The notes: generated by a model not told the origin, from the sequence alone. DNA of 64,000 nucleotides from Pseudochrobactrum saccharolyticum (GCF_008801715.1 NZ_VZPG01000001.1:1364001-1428000); one strand, 5' to 3'; positions 7,919-16,612 are shown, counted from the first letter of the stretch. Program-made: numbers and translations.

Positions 7919-9328
7919 ATGAGCGCGCCGCGTACACTCTATGACAAGATCTGGGACGATCATCTGGTAGATCAGCAGGATGACGGTACCTGCCTGCTTT
8001 ATATTGATCGCCATCTTGTGCATGAAGTGACCAGCCCTCAGGCTTTTGAAGGTCTGCGTATGGCTGGCCGCAAAGTGCGCCATCCGGAACGCACCCTTGC
8101 TGTTGTTGACCATAACGTGCCGACTTCGGCAGATCGTGTGAATGGCATCAAGAATGAAGAAAGCCGTATTCAGGTTGAAGCTCTGGCCAAAAATGCGGCC
8201 GAGTTCGGCGTTGAATATTATTCCGAGCGCGATAAGCGTCAGGGTGTTGTGCATATTGTCGGTCCTGAACAGGGCTTCACCCTGCCGGGCATGACGATTG
8301 TTTGCGGCGACAGCCACACTTCTACCCACGGCGCCTTCGGTTCGCTGGCGCATGGTATCGGTACATCCGAAGTGGAGCACGTACTGGCCACCCAAACCCT
8401 GATCCAGAAAAAAGCTAAAAACATGCTGGTGCGTGTGGATGGCAAACTGGCAGCAGGTGTGACTGCGAAAGACATTACACTGGCGATCATCGGTAAAATC
8501 GGCACTGCCGGTGGTACAGGTTACGTGATTGAATATGCCGGTGATGCAATCACCTCTTTGACCATGGAAGGCCGTATGACGGTCTGTAACATGTCGATTG
8601 AAGGCGGCGCACGCGCTGGTCTGATCGCACCTGATGCGACAACTTTTGATTATATCCGTGGCAAGCCACGCGCACCTAAGGGCGAGCAGTTTGAACAGGC
8701 TCTGGCTTACTGGAAGACCCTGAGCTCCGATGAAGGCGCGCATTTCGATAAGATTGTGACTCTTGATGCCGCTGAAATCTCACCGGTTGTCACATGGGGT
8801 TCTTCGCCGGAAGACGTGGTTTTTGTGACCGATGTGGTGCCGAACCCTGATGACATTCAGGATGATACCAAGCGTTCATCGAAATGGCGTGCGCTGGAAT
8901 ATATGGATCTGAAGCCTGGCACCAAGATCACCGATATTGCGATTGATCGCGTCTTTATCGGCTCCTGCACCAATGGCCGCATTGAAGATCTGCGCGATGC
9001 TGCACGTATGGTTGAAGGTAAAAAAGTTGCCTCCACTGTCAATGCGATGATTGTTCCGGGTTCCGGTCTTGTAAAAGAGCAGGCTGAAGCTGAAGGTCTG
9101 GACAAGATTTTCATCGAAGCAGGCTTTGACTGGCGTGAGCCGGGCTGCTCGATGTGTCTGGCAATGAATGATGACCGTTTGAAGCCGGGTGAGCGTTGTG
9201 CATCGACCTCCAACCGTAACTTTGAAGGTCGTCAGGGCTTTAAAGGCCGCACGCATCTGGTGTCGCCTGCAATGGCCGCAGCCGCAGCCGTGGCGGGGCA
9301 TTTTGTTGATATCCGTGATTGGAACTAA
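7919..9328 (+). CDS. leuC: 3-isopropylmalate dehydratase large subunit
   Basis: LeuC with LeuD isomerises 2- to 3-isopropylmalate in leucine synthesis through a [4Fe-4S] cluster. The 469 residues match the family length. The cluster Cys residues lie in [13 protein letters not shown] and in [19 protein letters not shown] and [12 protein letters not shown] are substrate-side signatures. A longer frame starts at 7883, but [15 protein letters not shown] at 7919 is the normal start, with AAGGA about 12 bases upstream. leuD is not in the window. A terminator and several palindromes follow it. Confidence 0.97.
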   Translation: MSAPRTLYDKIWDDHLVDQQDDGTCLLYIDRHLVHEVTSPQAFEGLRMAGRKVRHPERTLAVVDHNVPTSADRVNGIKNEESRIQVEALAKNAAEFGVEYYSERDKRQGVVHIVGPEQGFTLPGMTIVCGDSHTSTHGAFGSLAHGIGTSEVEHVLATQTLIQKKAKNMLVRVDGKLAAGVTAKDITLAIIGKIGTAGGTGYVIEYAGDAITSLTMEGRMTVCNMSIEGGARAGLIAPDATTFDYIRGKPRAPKGEQFEQALAYWKTLSSDEGAHFDKIVTLDAAEISPVVTWGSSPEDVVFVTDVVPNPDDIQDDTKRSSKWRALEYMDLKPGTKITDIAIDRVFIGSCTNGRIEDLRDAARMVEGKKVASTVNAMIVPGSGLVKEQAEAEGLDKIFIEAGFDWREPGCSMCLAMNDDRLKPGERCASTSNRNFEGRQGFKGRTHLVSPAMAAAAAVAGHFVDIRDWN

Positions 9329-9331
9329 ATA

Positions 9332-9466
9332 CCTGATCTAAAAGTCGCCATGCTTGGCTGCAAATGGCAATTTCTGTGCTTCCGATGCTCACGTACTTTT
9401 ATGTACGCTGCGCGTCGGTTCTTGAAATCACCATTTTCGCTTACGCCTGCCGCTTTTTGATTCAGG
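9332..9466. repeat. Long imperfect palindromic element (about 135 bp)
   Basis: The two halves fold on each other over about 65 bases each: CCTGATCTAAAAGTCGCC pairs with the far end GCCGCTTTTTGATTCAGG, ATGGCAATTTC with GAAATCACCAT, and CACGTAC with GTACG around a TTTTAT loop. It resembles the palindromic repeats of about 100 bp known from Brucella (Bru-RS type) in size and style; that identity is from memory and untested. Confidence 0.7.
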
Positions 9467-9486
9467 CATTAATTCGGCATCGTAAG

Positions 9487-9532
9487 AAAAAACCCGCTCA
9501 TTGCGTAAGATCAATGGGCGGGTTTTTCTTTT
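9487..9532 (+). terminator. Rho-independent terminator downstream of leuC
   Basis: AAAAACCCGCTCATTG and CAATGGGCGGGTTTTT pair over 16 bases (one G-U) around CGTAAGAT, then CTTTT. The palindromic element sits between it and the leuC stop, so it was inserted into the original 3' region. Confidence 0.9.
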
Positions 9533-9582
9533 CAGCTAAAGCAGCATTGATTAGGCTGGTTTTTTTTAACGAAGCAGCTACT

Positions 9583-9660
9583 CTAGTGGATTGAATTTGA
9601 CGTTTGGCTGCCGACTGAAACAAGCGCTGCTCCAAACGTCAAATTCAAAAAATCCACTAG
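9583..9660. repeat. Inverted repeat element A of a related pair
   Basis: CTAGTGGATT + GAATTTGACGTTTGG on the left matches the right arm exactly in reverse, except for a 4-base A-run bulge in the right arm. The loop is 24 bases. Element B (9676-9747) has the same plan. Confidence 0.8.
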
Positions 9661-9675
9661 TTTTATATAGTCTTT

Positions 9676-9747
9676 AGTGGTCTTTTTGATTCCGACATTT
9701 GCTCTGCACAATACCCCACGGAATGCAAATGTCGGAATCAGACCACT
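9676..9747. repeat. Inverted repeat element B of a related pair
   Basis: AGTGGTC + TGATTCCGACATTTGC on the left matches the right arm exactly in reverse, except for a 4-base T-run bulge in the left arm. The loop is 22 bases. Both A and B have TAGTGG at the start and CCACTAG at the end, and their arms align (TTGAATTTGACGTTTG against CTGATTCCGACATTTG), so they look like diverged copies. Confidence 0.8.
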
Positions 9748-9776
9748 AGTTCTTATTCGCCAAAAGGGAAGGCATC

Positions 9777-10244
9777 ATGACACAGGATCACGCTATTGAT
9801 ATTTCATTGCTTCACTTACGTGATGCCCGTGAACTTGCGCCTTTGCTGGCCGATTATGCGCAGGCGCTGAAGCGCGGTGCACCGCGCCGTCCGGATGAAT
9901 ATTATGCGGAAAAGCTGTTGCAGGATCGCAGTGCTGAATTGCTCGGTGCGCGGCTTGATGGCGTACTGGTCGGCTTTGTGATTTTCTATGATCTGCCGGA
10001 GCCGGTATCGGGCATGCGCGCAGGGCAGGTGGACCATATTTACGTCCATCACGAGCACCGCAAAAAAGGTATCGCCAAGGCTTTGATTGATGTGCTGGCT
10101 GATAAGGCCGAAGAGCGCTCATGGAGCAAGCTGGCACTCAATGCACCGCGTCAGCCGGAAGATGGCCGCAAGCTGTATGAACAGGTCGCGGCCACAGCGG
10201 ACTGGAGCAGTTTTGTGATTCGTTTTGCACCACATCTCCAGTAA
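9777..10244 (+). CDS. GNAT family N-acetyltransferase
   Basis: A 155-residue acetyltransferase of the GNAT fold. Acetyl-CoA motif A is visible as VDHIYVHHEHRKKGIAKALI (about residues 82-101, with the pyrophosphate-binding HRKKGIAKA), followed by the motif B-like NAPRQPEDGRKLYEQV. The substrate cannot be told. An AAGGGAAGG site precedes the ATG. It stands alone between palindromic repeats and its own terminator. Confidence 0.85.
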   Translation: MTQDHAIDISLLHLRDARELAPLLADYAQALKRGAPRRPDEYYAEKLLQDRSAELLGARLDGVLVGFVIFYDLPEPVSGMRAGQVDHIYVHHEHRKKGIAKALIDVLADKAEERSWSKLALNAPRQPEDGRKLYEQVAATADWSSFVIRFAPHLQ

Positions 10245-10260
10245 ACCTGTTGAAACACAG

Positions 10261-10310
10261 TCCGGCGGCTCATAATCAGGACAATTTAACTGCCGCCGGA
10301 TTTTATTTTT
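10261..10310 (+). terminator. Rho-independent terminator of the GNAT gene
   Basis: TCCGGCGGC and GCCGCCGGA pair perfectly around a 22-base loop, followed by TTTTATTTTT. Confidence 0.85.
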
Positions 10311-10320
10311 ATCGCGGATG

Positions 10321-10482
10321 TCAGGTAATAGGCCGCATAAAACCGTTTAAAACGTCATCTCTCTGCTCAGGTGCGACTAATTGCATGGCTGGCCGCATGG
10401 TTGTGACTTTGACGTGGTGACAAAAGCGCAGTAGATAAGCCTTAACATGGTCGTCCTTTAAACGATCTTGGCCGTATTCGCT
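10321..10482 (-). other. Protein-like stretch without a start codon, antisense to the sdhC leader
   Basis: A 53-codon minus-strand frame between TAG (10483-10485) and TGA (10321-10323) reads SEYGQDRLKDDHVKAYLLRF and ends ...NGFMRPIT. Composition is natural, but the only in-frame ATGs are at codon 29 or later (MRPAMQLVAPEQ). A second frame over the same DNA gives a 23-residue ORF (MLRLIYCAFVTT...) after an AAAGGA site. It could be an eroded gene, a small protein, or a structured RNA. I do not recognise it. Confidence 0.25.
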
Positions 10483-10491
10483 CTACTGCGC
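10426..10491. repeat. Long-range inverted pair GCGCAGTAG/CTACTGCGC
   Basis: Nine-base arms pair perfectly across 48 bases that contain a further weak stem (GGTCGT/ACGATC). This may be the base of a folded RNA. Confidence 0.4.
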
Positions 10492-10539
10492 GGCTCCTGA
10501 GCCTGTGAAGCTTCAAGAATTGCGCAGCATGTTAAAATG

Positions 10540-10591
10540 ACAGAGTTTATATCTATGCTGGGCGCAGGTTCATCATAGATATAGACTCTGT
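10540..10591. repeat. Near-perfect inverted repeat upstream of sdhC
   Basis: ACAGAGTTTATATCTATG and CATAGATATAGACTCTGT are inverse of each other with one mismatch over 18 bases; the loop is 16 bases. It lies about 85 bases before the sdhC start, where it could be a hairpin, an operator or a mobile palindrome. Confidence 0.7.
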
Positions 10592-10675
10592 TGGGCATGA
10601 ACAGACCATAGATTTTGCCGGTATAGCGGCATGTTTAGCAAGGCCTGTTTATCGGTAACATTTACCAGGATAGCT

Positions 10676-11077
10676 ATGACAACAAGACCAATAGTCAAAA
10701 GCCAGCGCCCGCTGTCACCGCATTTGTCGATTTATAAACCGGCAATTACCATGACAACGTCGATCATTCACCGCATCACCGGCGGCGCACTCTATTTCGG
10801 CACCGTATTGCTTGCAGTATGGCTGATTTCCGCAGCGGTCAGTGAAGATTGCTTTAATTTCGTCAACGGCCTGTTCGGCTCATGGATCGGACGCCTTGTG
10901 CTGTTCGGCTACACATGGGCTTTGATGCAGCATCTGGCAGGCGGTATCCGCCATTTCATCTGGGATATGGGCGCAGGCCTCGAAAAACACACCGCCAGCA
11001 AAATGGCCTGGGCGACTGTGGTATTTTCCGTGATTGCGACAATCCTGATCTGGGTTGTGGCTTATAGCCTGCGCTGA
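10676..11077 (+). CDS. sdhC: Succinate dehydrogenase cytochrome b556 subunit
   Basis: SdhC anchors complex II in the inner membrane and helps bind heme b and ubiquinone. The 133-residue product has the N-terminal signature RPLSPHLSIYKPAITMTTSIIHRITG (split here by position, residues about 9-34) and three membrane helices. HLAGGIRHFIWD supplies the heme-ligand His. The start at 10676 follows ACCAGGA; the longer frame from 10631 adds unlikely residues. It leads sdhC-sdhD-sdhA-sdhB, all closely spaced. Confidence 0.96.
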   Translation: MTTRPIVKSQRPLSPHLSIYKPAITMTTSIIHRITGGALYFGTVLLAVWLISAAVSEDCFNFVNGLFGSWIGRLVLFGYTWALMQHLAGGIRHFIWDMGAGLEKHTASKMAWATVVFSVIATILIWVVAYSLR

Positions 11078-11089
11078 GAGGACTGATAT

Positions 11090-11473
11090 ATGCAAGATAT
11101 GCGCACCCCTCTGGGTAAGGTTCGCGGCCTTGGTTCTGCCAAGGAAGGCACCGGCCATTTCTGGACACAGCGTATGAGTGCTGTCGCACTTGTGCCGCTG
11201 GTGATTTATTTCATCGGCCTGATTATCTGCCTCAATGGTGCAGATTATGCAGAAGTCCGCGCTGCAATCGCCCATCCGTTTAATGCGATTGTGATGGCAC
11301 TGTTTGTTCTGACCGGTGTTTATCACATGCGTCTGGGCATGCAGGTTATTATCGAAGATTATATTCACGGCGAAGGCCTGAAGATTGTTTGCGTTATGCT
11401 CAACACCTTCTTTGCGATTGTTGTTGGCGGCGCGAGTGTATTTGCAATCCTCAAGCTCAGCTTCGGAGGTTGA
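11090..11473 (+). CDS. sdhD: Succinate dehydrogenase membrane anchor subunit
   Basis: SdhD is the second anchor of complex II. The 127-residue protein has three hydrophobic helices and the family sequence [20 protein letters not shown] near the start, with [16 protein letters not shown] providing the conserved His. A GAGGAC site precedes the ATG, 12 bases after sdhC; sdhA starts 8 bases after its stop. Confidence 0.95.
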   Translation: MQDMRTPLGKVRGLGSAKEGTGHFWTQRMSAVALVPLVIYFIGLIICLNGADYAEVRAAIAHPFNAIVMALFVLTGVYHMRLGMQVIIEDYIHGEGLKIVCVMLNTFFAIVVGGASVFAILKLSFGG

Positions 11474-11481
11474 TAGGCCAA

Positions 11482-13317
11482 ATGGCAACAACTAAAGACA
11501 CAGCTGCTAACGGCAGCAAATATACCTATGTCGACCACAAATTTGACGTTGTGGTTGTCGGTGCCGGTGGTGCAGGCTTGCGTGCAACACTGGGTATGGC
11601 AGAGCAGGGCTTTAAAACAGCCTGTATTACCAAAGTTTTCCCGACGCGCTCCCACACGGTTGCAGCGCAGGGCGGTATTGCTGCTTCGCTTTCCAATATG
11701 GGTCCGGACAGCTGGCAGTGGCATATGTATGACACTGTTAAAGGCTCCGACTGGCTCGGTGATACAGACGCCATGGAATATCTGGCTCGTGAAGCGCCTG
11801 CGGCGGTTTATGAGCTGGAACATTACGGCGTGCCGTTCTCCCGTACAGAGGAAGGTAAAATCTATCAGCGTCCGTTCGGCGGTCATATGCAGAACTTCGG
11901 TGACGGCCCTCCGGTACAGCGTACCTGTGCTGCTGCCGACCGTACCGGTCACGCTATTCTGCACACGCTCTACGGCCAGTCGCTCAAGAACAATGCGCAG
12001 TTCTTCATTGAATATTTTGCGCTTGATCTGATCATGACTGACGGTGTTTGCACCGGTGTTGTGGCTTGGAACCTCGATGACGGCACCATTCACCGTTTCT
12101 CCGCTAAAATGGTCGTCCTGGCCACCGGCGGTTACGGTCGTTCGTATTTCTCGGCAACCTCTGCCCATACCTGCACCGGCGATGGTGGCGGTATGGTTGC
12201 ACGTGCCGGTCTGCCTCTGCAGGATATGGAATTCGTTCAGTTCCACCCGACCGGTATTTACGGCGCAGGCTGCCTGATTACTGAAGGCGCACGCGGTGAA
12301 GGCGGTTATCTTGTGAACTCTGAGGGTGAGCGCTTTATGGAGCGTTATGCACCTTCCGCTAAGGATCTGGCATCGCGTGACGTTGTGTCCCGCTGCATGA
12401 CCATTGAGATCCGTGAAGGCCGCGGCGTTGGCAAGAACAAAGATCACATTTATCTGCATCTGGATCATCTTGATCCGGCAATTCTGCATGAGCGTCTGCC
12501 GGGTATTTCGGAAAGCGCCAAGATTTTCGCCGGTGTTGATCTGACCAAAGAGCCGATTCCGGTTCTGCCGACAGTTCACTACAATATGGGCGGCGTGCCG
12601 ACCAACTATTGGGGTGAAGCGCTGAACCCGACGGAAGAAAATCCTGATCGTGTACAGCCTGGTCTGATGGCTGTGGGTGAAGCCGGTTGTGCGTCCGTGC
12701 ATGGTGCAAACCGTCTCGGTTCAAACTCGCTGATCGATCTCGTGGTATTCGGCCGTGCGGCTGCAATCCGCGCCGGTGAAGTGATTGACCGCGCTGCAAA
12801 AATTCCTGATCTCAATCTCGCTGCCTGCGATAAGATCATGGAACGTTTTGACCGTCTGCGCTTTGCTGACGGCGGCACTCCGACTGCTGTTCTGCGTGAA
12901 AAAATGCAGCGCACCATGCAGGAAGATGCTGCAGTATTCCGTACCTCAGAATCCCTGAAACAGGGTTGTGAACGTATGGCCGCGATCTGGAAAGAAATGC
13001 CGGATATTAAAGTGACTGATCGCTCATTGATCTGGAACTCCGACCTGATGGAAACATTGGAGCTGGAAAACCTGATGGCCAATGCGATGACCACTGTTGT
13101 GGCCGCTGAAGCCCGTAAGGAAAGCCGTGGTGCCCATGCCCATGAGGATTTCCCGAACCGTGATGACGTGAACTGGCGCAAGCACTCGCTGTCCTGGCTC
13201 TCAGAAGACGGTAAAGTTACGCTTGGCAGCCGCCCTGTTCATCTTGACCCGCTGGTCAAGGAAGAAGACGGTGGCATCAGCCTCGCTAAAATTGCGCCTA
13301 AAGCGCGCGTTTACTAA
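11482..13317 (+). CDS. sdhA: Succinate dehydrogenase flavoprotein subunit
   Basis: SdhA oxidises succinate to fumarate with covalently bound FAD on the cytoplasmic side. The 611-residue protein shows the dinucleotide site [15 protein letters not shown], the FAD-attachment His in [10 protein letters not shown], and the active-site [20 protein letters not shown] region. The ATG at 11482 gives [11 protein letters not shown], the usual start; the frame continuing from 11389 lies inside sdhD. Third gene of the sdhCDAB operon. Confidence 0.98.
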   Translation: MATTKDTAANGSKYTYVDHKFDVVVVGAGGAGLRATLGMAEQGFKTACITKVFPTRSHTVAAQGGIAASLSNMGPDSWQWHMYDTVKGSDWLGDTDAMEYLAREAPAAVYELEHYGVPFSRTEEGKIYQRPFGGHMQNFGDGPPVQRTCAAADRTGHAILHTLYGQSLKNNAQFFIEYFALDLIMTDGVCTGVVAWNLDDGTIHRFSAKMVVLATGGYGRSYFSATSAHTCTGDGGGMVARAGLPLQDMEFVQFHPTGIYGAGCLITEGARGEGGYLVNSEGERFMERYAPSAKDLASRDVVSRCMTIEIREGRGVGKNKDHIYLHLDHLDPAILHERLPGISESAKIFAGVDLTKEPIPVLPTVHYNMGGVPTNYWGEALNPTEENPDRVQPGLMAVGEAGCASVHGANRLGSNSLIDLVVFGRAAAIRAGEVIDRAAKIPDLNLAACDKIMERFDRLRFADGGTPTAVLREKMQRTMQEDAAVFRTSESLKQGCERMAAIWKEMPDIKVTDRSLIWNSDLMETLELENLMANAMTTVVAAEARKESRGAHAHEDFPNRDDVNWRKHSLSWLSEDGKVTLGSRPVHLDPLVKEEDGGISLAKIAPKARVY

Positions 13318-13334
13318 GGATTGGGGAAAGAGCA

Positions 13335-14114
13335 ATGGTAGAACTGGCACTTCCCAAGAATTCGCAGATCCGTCCCGGCAAAGTCTGGGACAAACCTGCG
13401 GGTGCAACGAACCTGCGTGAATTCAAGATTTACCGCTGGTCGCCGGATGACGGTCAGAACCCGCGTCTCGACACATTTTATGTTGATCTTGATGATTGCG
13501 GCCCGATGGTTCTCGATGCACTTCTGTACATCAAGAACAAGATTGATCCGACTCTGACGCTGCGTCGCTCGTGCCGTGAAGGTATTTGCGGCTCCTGCGC
13601 TATGAATATTGATGGTTCGAATACGCTTGCATGCACCAAAGGCATGGAAGATATCAAAGGCACTGTTAAGATCTATCCTCTGCCGCATATGCCGGTTGTG
13701 AAGGATCTGGTGCCTGATCTGAGCCATTTCTATGCACAGCACCGCTCGATTGAGCCATGGCTGAAAACGGTTTCGCCTGAGCCGCAGAAAGAGTGGCTGC
13801 AGAGCCATGAAGACCGCGCCAAGCTTGATGGTCTTTATGAGTGCATTCTCTGCGCCTGCTGCTCGACGTCGTGCCCGAGCTACTGGTGGAACGGCGACCG
13901 TTATCTCGGTCCTGCCGTATTGTTGCAGGCTTATCGCTGGTTGATTGACTCGCGTGATGAAGCAAAAGGCGAACGTCTCGATAATCTCGAAGATCCGTTC
14001 CGTCTTTATCGCTGCCACACGATCATGAACTGCGCGCAGACCTGCCCTAAAGGCCTGAACCCTGCAAAGGCGATTGCCGAGATCAAGAAAATGATGGTCG
14101 AGCGCCGCGTATAA
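13335..14114 (+). CDS. sdhB: Succinate dehydrogenase iron-sulfur subunit
   Basis: SdhB passes electrons from FAD to ubiquinone through three Fe-S clusters. The 259-residue protein has the plant-type [2Fe-2S] Cys set in [15 protein letters not shown], and the ferredoxin-like [16 protein letters not shown] and [11 protein letters not shown] for the [4Fe-4S] and [3Fe-4S] clusters. It follows sdhA by 17 bases with a GGGGAAAG site and is closed by a strong terminator. Confidence 0.98.
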   Translation: MVELALPKNSQIRPGKVWDKPAGATNLREFKIYRWSPDDGQNPRLDTFYVDLDDCGPMVLDALLYIKNKIDPTLTLRRSCREGICGSCAMNIDGSNTLACTKGMEDIKGTVKIYPLPHMPVVKDLVPDLSHFYAQHRSIEPWLKTVSPEPQKEWLQSHEDRAKLDGLYECILCACCSTSCPSYWWNGDRYLGPAVLLQAYRWLIDSRDEAKGERLDNLEDPFRLYRCHTIMNCAQTCPKGLNPAKAIAEIKKMMVERRV

Positions 14115-14138
14115 TCACGGCGAATAACCAAAAAACTA

Positions 14139-14165
14139 AAAGGCACCGTTCGCGGTGCCTTTTTT
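14139..14165 (+). terminator. Rho-independent terminator of sdhCDAB
   Basis: AAGGCACCG and CGGTGCCTT pair perfectly around a stable TTCG tetraloop, followed by seven T. Confidence 0.95.
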
Positions 14166-14285
14166 GTGGCTTCATAAATCTGCCCGATTAAGCGCGCTTA
14201 AATTTTTATGCTTTAGTCTGCAACTCTTACGCGCTGTCAGCGTTTCGTGTTTGCATAAGTTGTGTAATCTTTGGCGGAGGCCGCT

Positions 14286-14657
14286 ATGCTGGATCAGATC
14301 GGATTTATGGTCACCAATAAAGATAAAGCGCGGGCTTTTTACTCTGCTGCTTTGGCACCACTGGGCATTGATGCTGTCACGGAATTCGGCAACTGGCAGG
14401 GCTATGGCCGTCACGGCAAGCCGGAATTCTGGATCGGCTCACAAAAAGGTTCAGCCTATCAGGGAAAAATGCATCTGGCATTTCTGGCGGGCACACGCGG
14501 CGAAGTTGAGCGCTTTTATCAGGCAGCACTCAGTGCAGGCGGTGTTGAGCACAGCGCACCGGTTTTACGCCCGAATTATCATGCGGACTATTTTAGTGCT
14601 CAGGTTAAAGACCCGGACGGGCATATTATCGAAGTTGTCTGTCACATGCCCGCTTAG
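14286..14657 (+). CDS. VOC (glyoxalase/bleomycin-resistance fold) family protein
   Basis: A 123-residue single-domain VOC protein. MLDQIGFMVTNKDKARAFY is the first beta-alpha unit, and VKDPDGHIIEVVCH supplies the family's metal-ligand Glu near the C-terminus. Such proteins are metal-dependent lyases or dioxygenases, or bind drugs; the substrate is not evident. I chose 14286 over 14271 because of the GGAGG site seven bases before it. Confidence 0.85.
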   Translation: MLDQIGFMVTNKDKARAFYSAALAPLGIDAVTEFGNWQGYGRHGKPEFWIGSQKGSAYQGKMHLAFLAGTRGEVERFYQAALSAGGVEHSAPVLRPNYHADYFSAQVKDPDGHIIEVVCHMPA

Positions 14658-14697
14658 AGCGGTTACAGTTAATGCTAATCGATAGAACCGCTCTTTT
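14656..14697 (+). terminator. Terminator-like hairpin after the VOC gene
   Basis: AGAGCGGTT and AACCGCTCT pair perfectly over a 21-base loop and are followed by TTTTTA. The 5' arm overlaps the TAG stop codon. Confidence 0.75.
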
Positions 14698-14710
14698 TAT
14701 ATGATTTGAC

Positions 14711-14755
14711 GCACATCTTATTCCGAAAACCGCTTCACACTTTTCGGGATGCGCT
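14711..14755. repeat. Dispersed palindromic intergenic repeat, copy 2
   Basis: ATTCCGAAAACCGCTTC and CACTTTTCGGGATGCGC form the core of the Rhizobiales-type intergenic palindrome. It lies between two terminators, where no gene is disturbed. Confidence 0.65.
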
Positions 14756-14761
14756 TGAAAG

Positions 14762-14796
14762 AAAAAAGCCGCAGATCAAATCTGCGGCTTTTTTTA
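14762..14796. terminator. Bidirectional terminator between the VOC and OsmC genes
   Basis: AAAAAAGCCGCAGAT and ATCTGCGGCTTTTTT pair perfectly around CAA. Confidence 0.93.
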
Positions 14797-14809
14797 ATTG
14801 TACTCAGAT

Positions 14810-15247
14810 TTAAAGCAATGTGGCCGTGAGATTGATTTCCAGCGCATTCAACGCGCGGGAGACAGGACAATTTTCTTTGGCTTGTTTGGCCAGTTTCTGA
14901 AAATCATTTTCGGAAATATTGGCGACACGTGCGCGCAAGGTCAGATCGCTTTTGGCAATGGAAAAACCGCCGCCTTCATTCGGCACGGTGCTGATGGTCG
15001 CGGTTGCCTGTAATTCCGTTGGTGGGGTGCCATTGGTGGAAAGCAGGGACGACAGCATCATGGCAAAGCAACCGGCATGGGCAGCACCAATCAGTTCTTC
15101 CGGATTGGTGCCTGCATTGCCGTGTATATCTTCAGTGCGTGATTTAAAGCTGTAAGGCAGTTCATTGAGTGCGGTGCTCTGGGTTGTCAGTTTTCCGGTG
15201 CCGGTTTTCAGGTCGCCGTTCCAGATGGCCGTGGCAGTTCGGTTCAT
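14810..15247 (-). CDS. OsmC family peroxiredoxin-like protein
   Basis: A 145-residue OsmC/Ohr-fold protein, which reduces organic hydroperoxides with a Cys pair. The peroxidatic Cys is in GAAHAGCFAMML (about residue 56) and the resolving Cys in KENCPVSRAL near the C-terminus. The wording GTNPEELIGAAHAGCF favours OsmC over Ohr. A TAGGAGAGAG site precedes the ATG. It converges on the VOC gene and shares its terminator. Confidence 0.9.
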   Translation of the reverse strand: MNRTATAIWNGDLKTGTGKLTTQSTALNELPYSFKSRTEDIHGNAGTNPEELIGAAHAGCFAMMLSSLLSTNGTPPTELQATATISTVPNEGGGFSIAKSDLTLRARVANISENDFQKLAKQAKENCPVSRALNALEINLTATLL

Positions 15248-15340
15248 TGTCTCTCTCCTAATTGATCCCGTGTCTGAGACTCTATGAAAAGAAATAGTTT
15301 TGACGTGCCTATTATCCAGTGCAATCCAAGCAGATTTTTG

Positions 15341-16612
15341 TCAGATCGCTTCACCTTGTAACAGGCGCGGGTTTTCCTTACCGAAACCGGCGGCCTGTTT
15401 GATGAAATAGTTCTTCATCACCGGCAGGCGGTCAACAAGACCGAGCCCGATATCGCGCACGGTGCGTAGTGCCAGATTGTCATTAGAAAACAATCGGGTC
15501 AGAACATCGGTGCTGACGCCCATCTGCACGGTGTCGAAGCGGCGCCATGTCTGGTATTTTTCGAGTGCAGCAAAAGAACCGATATCAAGGCCGAGGCGCT
15601 CGGTATCAACAATCACCTGTGCCAGCGTTGCCGCATCGCGGAAACCGAGATTAAGCCCCTGTCCGGCAATCGGGTGAATACCGTGCGCGGCATCACCGAC
15701 CAGTGCGAAACGTGGCTTTACAAATTCACGCGCCAATGTGAGACCCAGTGGGAATGCACGCTTGTTGCCTTCTACGCGGATTTCGCCCAGATGATGACCG
15801 AAGCGCTGTTCCAGTTCGGCTTCAAAAACAAAATCATCCTGCGCAACCAGACGGTTTGCATCTTCAGTGCGCTCTGCCCAGACGAGGGAGGAGCGGTTGC
15901 CTTTGAGCGGCAGAATGGCAAAAGGCCCTGCAGGCAGGAAGTGTTCAATCGCGCGGCCTTCATGCGGACGCTCATGGGAGACATTGCAGACAATGCCAGA
16001 CTGACCATAGCTCCAGTGAACGGTTTTAATACCGGCCTGATCGCGCATACGGGAGCGCACGCCATCGGCGCCGACCAGCAGTCTTGTTTCCAGTATGCGG
16101 CCATCGGCCAGTGTTACAGTCACGGCATTGGATTCGGTGGTAAAACCGTCCACACCGCAGCCTTCAATCACATTAATTCCGAGTTCAGTTGCCTTGGCAT
16201 GAAGCGAGGCATTGAGAACCTTGTTTTCAACCATATGGGCGAAAGGTTCACCCGGATTTACTTCACCGGCAAAGGTCAGGAAAACAGGGCGCACCGGATC
16301 GGACACGCGGGAATCGGTGATCACCATGTCATTGATCGGCTGTGCATCCGGTTTGATCGCCTGCCAGCAACCAAGCTGTTCCAGCATACGGGTGGCGGCA
16401 GCGGCAATCGCCGAAGCGCGGGGATCTTTTTTCCACTGACCGGCCAGTGCAGCATCAATGATTGTGACATCCAGTTGAGGTGCGCCGGTTTTAATGGCAA
16501 CCGCCGTGGTCATCCCCACATAACCCGCGCCCGCGATCAGAACATCAGTTTTGACCGGAGCAGATGCCGCCTCAGCAGCAGCCGGAGATGATTTGCGGGA
16601 CGATTTGGCCAT
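15341..16612 (-). CDS. UbiH/COQ6-family FAD-dependent hydroxylase (ubiquinone biosynthesis)
   Basis: A 423-residue aromatic-ring flavin monooxygenase. Three family signatures are visible: the N-terminal FAD site DVLIAGAGYVGMTTAVAI, the GADGVRSRMRDQAG motif, and FALVGDAAHGIHPIAGQGLN, the GD motif with the ubiH-type tail. The likely job is hydroxylation of the ubiquinone ring; which position cannot be said, since alphaproteobacteria use UbiL, UbiM or UbiH-type enzymes. The start at 16612 follows GAGAAGGAAA; the longer frame to 16750 is discarded. It is divergent from tesB. Confidence 0.88.
   Translation of the reverse strand: MAKSSRKSSPAAAEAASAPVKTDVLIAGAGYVGMTTAVAIKTGAPQLDVTIIDAALAGQWKKDPRASAIAAAATRMLEQLGCWQAIKPDAQPINDMVITDSRVSDPVRPVFLTFAGEVNPGEPFAHMVENKVLNASLHAKATELGINVIEGCGVDGFTTESNAVTVTLADGRILETRLLVGADGVRSRMRDQAGIKTVHWSYGQSGIVCNVSHERPHEGRAIEHFLPAGPFAILPLKGNRSSLVWAERTEDANRLVAQDDFVFEAELEQRFGHHLGEIRVEGNKRAFPLGLTLAREFVKPRFALVGDAAHGIHPIAGQGLNLGFRDAATLAQVIVDTERLGLDIGSFAALEKYQTWRRFDTVQMGVSTDVLTRLFSNDNLALRTVRDIGLGLVDRLPVMKNYFIKQAAGFGKENPRLLQGEAI

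Larger units (their letters stand above)
9329..9776. other. Intergenic region of palindromes between leuC and the GNAT gene
   Basis: These 448 bases hold, in order, a long imperfect palindrome (9332-9466), the leuC terminator (9487-9532) and two related inverted repeats (9583-9660, 9676-9747). The 76-codon open frame over 9364-9594 reads through the palindrome and terminator and is not a gene. Confidence 0.85.
10245..10675. other. Intergenic region upstream of sdhC
   Basis: The 431 bases hold the GNAT terminator, a long-range inverted pair (10426-10491), an antisense protein-like stretch (10321-10482) and a near-perfect inverted repeat (10540-10591). The sdhC promoter should lie in the last 100 bases; I see no clear hexamers. 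Confidence 0.7.

Noticed and set aside
9364-9594. 76-codon plus-strand open frame downstream of leuC
   Set aside because: It reads through the long palindrome and the leuC terminator; composition is not protein-like.
11365-12702. Long minus-strand open frame opposite sdhA
   Set aside because: An antisense shadow of the codon bias of sdhA; no domain is recognisable.
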